NCBI RefSeq assembly: GCF_018831085.1
Contig: NZ_JAGPNM010000013.1
Coordinates: 1-64,000, forward strand
Direction: 5' to 3'
DNA: 64,000 bases
From: Rheinheimera oceanensis
GTDB lineage: Bacteria > Pseudomonadota > Gammaproteobacteria > Enterobacterales > Alteromonadaceae
The position numbers and the translations under genes were made by a program. Positions 60,126 through 64,000 of this stretch are shown here, in pieces. Position 1 is the first letter of the stretch. Each line of letters begins with the position of its first letter. The notes under the pieces were generated by a model that did no database searches, was not told the DNA's origin, and saw nothing but the letters and a program-made list of their open reading frames with translations.

Positions 60126-61274
60126 ATGACGTTTAATACCAAGCCAACTTTGTCAGGCAGAAAAAGCCTGAGCTGGCTTAACATTGCTGGTATGTTAAGT
60201 GCAGTTTTAATGTTAAGCGCCTGCGGTGGTGAAACATCAGAAGAGAAAAGCGCCGCTGCGGCGCCAGCGATGCCGGTAACAATTGCAGAAGTCACGACGC
60301 AAGCGGCAACTTACCAAGTGCAATACCCGGCCCGGGTAAGAGGGGCCAGGGAGGTTGAAGTGCGGGCGCAAGTCAGTGGTATTTTGCAACAACGACATTT
60401 TGAAGAAGGCAGCTTTGTTGAAAAAGGTCAGACCTTATTTCAGTTAGACCCAGAGCCCTTTCAACTGGCGCTCGACACGGCAACAGCAGAGCATGATGAA
60501 GCTACAGCTAATCAGCTACAAGCACAGCGAGAATGGGACAGGGTAGCTGAGCTTTTTAGGGAAAATGCGGTGAGTACCCGAGAATATGATCAGGCTCAGG
60601 CTCTGTTTGCAGCAGCGAATGCGCGACTTGCCCGTGCCGGTTCAGCTTTAAATGATGCGCAACGAAACCTGCGTTATACCAGAGTAGAGGCACCAATAAG
60701 TGGCGTAGTAAAAGTTGAAACTGTGTCTGAAGGAAATCTGATTGCGCAAGGCGCAATTCTTACTGAACTGGTACAGATAGATCCGGTTCAGGTGCATTTT
60801 GCTATCCCGCAGACTGATATGTTGCGCTATCGCGATAATACCATTGAGCAGCGTGCTGCAGTTGAAAACATCCAATTCATCTCAGAGCAGGGTGCAGCAT
60901 TCGCAATAAAAGGCACGCTAAATTATCAGGCGCCTAGCGTTGACCCTGCCACTGGCCGTGTATTGCTAAGGGCGATTGTCAATAACGCCGATAATAACAT
61001 GCTGCCAGGTCAATTCGTACGTGTCGCACTGAATCTCCAGCACTTCGAGCAGGCTATTTTAGTCGAACCCAGTGCGATCAGCCAAGGGGCAGAAGGCCCA
61101 CAAGTCTTTGTCGTCAATAACAGTAATCAGGCTGAAGCTAAAAAAGTGACTCTTGGTCCGGTTATCGACGGTAAACAAGTCGTCCTCACGGGCTTACAAG
61201 CAGGCGATAAGCTGGTGGTTAATGGTCAGGTTGCCTTGCGCAACGGCGTTGCGGTAAAGATCACTAACGGCTAA
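60126..61274 (+). CDS. RND efflux periplasmic adaptor (AcrA/MexA-like)
   Basis: A 382-residue membrane fusion protein. The lipobox LMLSACGG (Cys near residue 37) predicts an inner membrane lipoprotein, as AcrA. The order is beta-barrel strand and lipoyl half (VRGAREVEVRAQVSGILQQR), alpha-hairpin (residues about 120-180), second lipoyl half (VEAPISGVVKVETVSEGNLI), then beta-barrel and membrane-proximal domains (TGRVLLRAIVNNADNNMLPG; VVNGQVALRNGVAVKI). It joins the RND pump to an outer membrane channel; no outer membrane factor gene is seen here. GGAG precedes the start. Confidence 0.93.
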   Translation: MTFNTKPTLSGRKSLSWLNIAGMLSAVLMLSACGGETSEEKSAAAAPAMPVTIAEVTTQAATYQVQYPARVRGAREVEVRAQVSGILQQRHFEEGSFVEKGQTLFQLDPEPFQLALDTATAEHDEATANQLQAQREWDRVAELFRENAVSTREYDQAQALFAAANARLARAGSALNDAQRNLRYTRVEAPISGVVKVETVSEGNLIAQGAILTELVQIDPVQVHFAIPQTDMLRYRDNTIEQRAAVENIQFISEQGAAFAIKGTLNYQAPSVDPATGRVLLRAIVNNADNNMLPGQFVRVALNLQHFEQAILVEPSAISQGAEGPQVFVVNNSNQAEAKKVTLGPVIDGKQVVLTGLQAGDKLVVNGQVALRNGVAVKITNG

Positions 61275-61297
61275 TCAGCCAACAAGGACTAATAATT

Positions 61298-64000
61298 ATG
61301 TTACGTTTTTTTATTGACCGACCGCTTTTTGCATCGGTTATCTCTATTATTATTATGATCGCCGGCATAGTTGCCTTAAGGGCACTGCCCATTGAGCAAT
61401 ATCCCGATGTTGTACCACCGCAAGTCGTGGTCACCGCAACCTACCCAGGGGCCAGCGCTGATGTATTAAGTAACTCAGTAGCGACACTACTGGAGCAAGA
61501 AATAAACGGCGTAGATGATATGCTGTATATGGAAACCTCCAGTAACGATTCAGGTATGTTGCAGATAACCGTTTCGTTCCAAATGGGCACCGATCCGGAT
61601 CAAGCGACCATTAATGTTAATAACCGGGTGCAAGCTGCTACCGCACGCTTACCGCAAGCGGTTCGCGATTTAGGGGTAAGAGTTGAATCGCGCTCCACCA
61701 ATATTTTGATGGTTATTGCTCTGTATTCTGATGACAACAGCATTAGTGAACTAGATATTAGTAACTATGCACTGCTCAATGTCTTGGATGAGTTGGTGCG
61801 GGTAGAGGGGGTAGGTAATGCTTCTCTGTTTGGTGCACAAGATTATTCAATGCGCATCTGGACCGATCCGGCTAAATTGGCCGAATATGGTTTAAACTCG
61901 GCGGATATTACCAATGCAATACGCGATCAAAGTGCGCAGTATGCTGCCGGGCGTTTTGGTGCAACACCCGGCCCGTCCGGTATAGCGTTTACTTACACCG
62001 CTACCACCGACACTCAGTTAACTACGCCGGAACAATTCTCTCAGGTGATTCTACGTTCAGATGAAACAGGTAATGCTATTCGACTGGGGGATGTGGCGCG
62101 TATAGAGTTGGGAGCGCAAGATTATGGTTTTTCCGCTGCCTTTAACAACCAAGGCAGTGTACCGCTGGGGGTATATTTGCAGCCGGGTGCCAATGCGCTC
62201 GAAACGGCTCAGAATATTCATAATGTGTTAAATGACTTACAACAGCAATTTCCGGCCGGATTGTCTTATCAGATACCCTACGATACCACTGAGTTTATTC
62301 AGATTTCGGTGGATGAAGTTATCATAACCTTGTTAATAGCAGTGGTGCTTGTGGTATTGGTTACCTTTTTGTTTTTACAGCATATTCGCGCCACCTTAAT
62401 TCCGGTTGCGGCGATACCTGTATCACTTATTGGTACTTTTGCCGGGATGCTGGCGTTAGGCTTTTCTATTAATATGTTGACGTTGTTTGGTTTAGTGTTG
62501 GCCATCGGCATCGTGGTAGATAATGCCATTATTGTGATGGAAAACGTTGAGCGACTTATTGCTGAAAAAGGCATGACAGCGAAAGATGCAGCCATCGAAA
62601 CCATGAAGCAGGTTTCCGGTGCGGTGCTGTCTTCCACCTTAGTGCTGGTAGCTGTGTTTGCACCGGTGGCTTTTCTGGGCGGTTTAAGCGGCGAGCTGTA
62701 TCAGCAGTTTGCGGTAACTATTGCCGTATCGGTCGTGGTGTCAGGTGTAGTTGCACTAACATTAACGCCCGCTATGTGTGCCTTATTGTTAGATAAACAA
62801 AGCCACAAAGTCTCTGCGCCTTTTGCACTGTTTAACCGGTTTTTCGATAAGCTGACGAATGGCTATGTGGCTGGTGTATCATTTTTAATCCGGCGCTGGC
62901 TGCTTGGCATCGCCCTTTTTATCGGTTTTAGTCTTGTCACCGTGGTGTTAGTCAGCCGTATGCCAACTGGCTTGGTACCGGCTGAAGATCAAGGTATAGC
63001 TCTGGCCGTTGCGCAATTACCTCCAGCCTCCTCATTGGCACGCAGTGAACAGTTTCGTGATCAGCTGTCAGAACAAATTCTGGCAATGGATGGGGTAGAG
63101 GATTTTATTGCCTTTGCCGGTTTTGACATTTTAACCAGCTCGATGCGCACCAACTCGCTGGCCGGTTTTATAAATTTAAAAGACTGGAGTGAACGTACCG
63201 GTGCAGGGTTAAGTGCGCAGGAAATTGCACAAAAGATTATGGGCATGGGCTTTGGTATGCAAGAAGCCAATGTGTTTGTTTTTGTGCCACCACCCATTCA
63301 GGGGCTGTCTTTAACCGGTGGTGTAGAAGGCTATATGCAGTTACGCGGCGAGGCTGATCCAGATGCACTCAATAATATGGCGCAGCAGGTGGTTGCGGCA
63401 GCAAATCAGCGGCCGGAATTAGTCGGTGTGCGTAGTATGCTGGAAACCAATGTACCGCGCTATATGCTGCAAGTTGACCGCGAAAAAGCTCAAACTATGG
63501 ATGTACCTTTAAACGCGCTGTTTAGCACCCTGCAAACTACCTTTGGCTCCAGCTACATTAACGATTTCTCTTACCGGGGTCGCTTGTGGCAAGTCAATAT
63601 GCAAGCAGACGGTGAATATCGTCAGTCACCGGAAAATCTGCGGGATGTCTATGTGCGGGCAAACAGCGGTGCAATGGTGCCGGTAAGTGAGCTAGTGACC
63701 GCAGAACGCGTGACAGGTGCTGATGTGTTGAATCGCTTTAACCTGTACGCTGCAGCTAAAATTATGGGTGATCCCGCTCCCGGCTATACCTCCGGCCAAG
63801 CAAAAATGGCACTGGATGAGGTTATTAACGGTTTTCGCGATCAAGCTAATATCCAAATGGGCTGGGTCGGCGAAGCTTATCAATTAGACGCTGCGTCTGG
63901 CGCGGCCGCTTCAGCTTTTGGGTTGGGCTTGTTGATGGTTGTGTTAATACTTATTGCGCAGTATGAACGGATTAATTTGCCGTTTGCTGTTGTTACTGCC
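61298..64000 (+). CDS. RND multidrug pump, AcrB-like, 3' end outside the window
   Basis: The first 901 codons of an AcrB/MexB-type HAE-1 transporter; about 1,040 are expected. MLRFFIDRPLFASVISIIIM is the usual start, with AAGGA upstream. The sequence continues through the porter domain (LPIEQYPDVVPPQVVVTATY), helices 2-6 and the second porter half. In helix 4 the proton-relay pair reads GIVVDNAIIVMENVER: D408 is kept but the next position, Asp in AcrB (D408 there), is Asn here. The remaining relay residues in helix 10 are outside the window. It pumps drugs with the adaptor encoded 24 bases upstream. Confidence 0.94.
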   Translation, partial: MLRFFIDRPLFASVISIIIMIAGIVALRALPIEQYPDVVPPQVVVTATYPGASADVLSNSVATLLEQEINGVDDMLYMETSSNDSGMLQITVSFQMGTDPDQATINVNNRVQAATARLPQAVRDLGVRVESRSTNILMVIALYSDDNSISELDISNYALLNVLDELVRVEGVGNASLFGAQDYSMRIWTDPAKLAEYGLNSADITNAIRDQSAQYAAGRFGATPGPSGIAFTYTATTDTQLTTPEQFSQVILRSDETGNAIRLGDVARIELGAQDYGFSAAFNNQGSVPLGVYLQPGANALETAQNIHNVLNDLQQQFPAGLSYQIPYDTTEFIQISVDEVIITLLIAVVLVVLVTFLFLQHIRATLIPVAAIPVSLIGTFAGMLALGFSINMLTLFGLVLAIGIVVDNAIIVMENVERLIAEKGMTAKDAAIETMKQVSGAVLSSTLVLVAVFAPVAFLGGLSGELYQQFAVTIAVSVVVSGVVALTLTPAMCALLLDKQSHKVSAPFALFNRFFDKLTNGYVAGVSFLIRRWLLGIALFIGFSLVTVVLVSRMPTGLVPAEDQGIALAVAQLPPASSLARSEQFRDQLSEQILAMDGVEDFIAFAGFDILTSSMRTNSLAGFINLKDWSERTGAGLSAQEIAQKIMGMGFGMQEANVFVFVPPPIQGLSLTGGVEGYMQLRGEADPDALNNMAQQVVAAANQRPELVGVRSMLETNVPRYMLQVDREKAQTMDVPLNALFSTLQTTFGSSYINDFSYRGRLWQVNMQADGEYRQSPENLRDVYVRANSGAMVPVSELVTAERVTGADVLNRFNLYAAAKIMGDPAPGYTSGQAKMALDEVINGFRDQANIQMGWVGEAYQLDAASGAAASAFGLGLLMVVLILIAQYERINLPFAVVTA

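Noticed and set aside
1-64000. CRISPR arrays, rRNA genes and riboswitches
   Set aside because: No regularly spaced repeat array, rRNA sequence or recognisable riboswitch core was seen on either strand.

Overview
The window looks like chromosomal DNA of a marine or aquatic gammaproteobacterium close to Rheinheimera, Alishewanella or other Alteromonas-like genera. This is inferred from gene content and protein style: TonB receptor plus beta-glucan hydrolases, the yegQ/trhP-yfhL pair, pldA, a yhiI-rbbA-yhhJ operon and an AcrAB-type RND pump. No rRNA gene or other taxonomic marker is present.

Region 1 (1-12.9 kb) is a block of redox and electrophile-response genes: DoxX, LysR, a Rid-family protein, two NAD(P)-binding oxidoreductases, a DJ-1/PfpI protein, three-gene stretch MFS - old yellow enzyme - aldehyde dehydrogenase, and two TetR regulators. 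A 15-bp dyad (TAGAC-N5-GTCTA) occurs before the DJ-1 gene, before the second tetR and twice before the aldehyde dehydrogenase, so one small regulon can be read from the sequence. An acyl-CoA hydrolase/CoA-transferase gene closes the block.

Region 2 (13-21.2 kb) is a beta-glucan utilisation locus: TonB-dependent receptor, lichenase-like GH16, exo-acting GH3, then a LytS-type sensor kinase and a LytTR response regulator.

Region 3 (21.3-27 kb) holds housekeeping and accessory genes (YbaN, a methyltransferase, DinB, a GlxA-type AraC regulator, a yeast-Fcy1-like cytosine deaminase, trhP, yfhL) and two small gene relics (a ThiF/MoeB tail and an AraC tail).

Region 4 (27.03 to about 47.9 kb) is a genomic island. 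It starts at a 3' fragment of tRNA-Val(GAC) whose 5' half is missing, as expected for an attachment-site junction. Next come a regulated promoter, a catalytically degenerate tyrosine recombinase, and an overlapping trio of a 237-aa protein, an 845-aa degenerate recombinase-like protein and a 1064-aa tyrosine recombinase with a full catalytic set; the layout recalls the Gamma-Mobile-Trio islands. The cargo is unusual: an FtsZ paralogue with its GTPase loops but no C-terminal tail, a WYL regulator, a DnaA/Hda-like AAA+ protein lacking the Walker A lysine, a PP2C phosphatase with unknown partners, and a Sir2 protein at the head of an operon of unknown genes. I regard this cell-cycle-mimic module as the best candidate for an undescribed system. 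The island ends in a graveyard of relics (JAB protein, IS3 transposase, TniB, HsdR, UmuC), and no intact right-end tRNA was found.

Region 5 (48-64 kb) returns to envelope functions: a CecR-like TetR, LysE exporter, outer membrane phospholipase A, the yhiI-rbbA-yhhJ ABC operon, a lipoprotein esterase with a DUF4105 protein, and a TetR-RND efflux operon whose pump gene runs off the window. Two striking operators are visible: a perfect 22-bp inverted repeat pair between pldA and yhiI, and a perfect 15-2-15 palindrome before the RND tetR gene.
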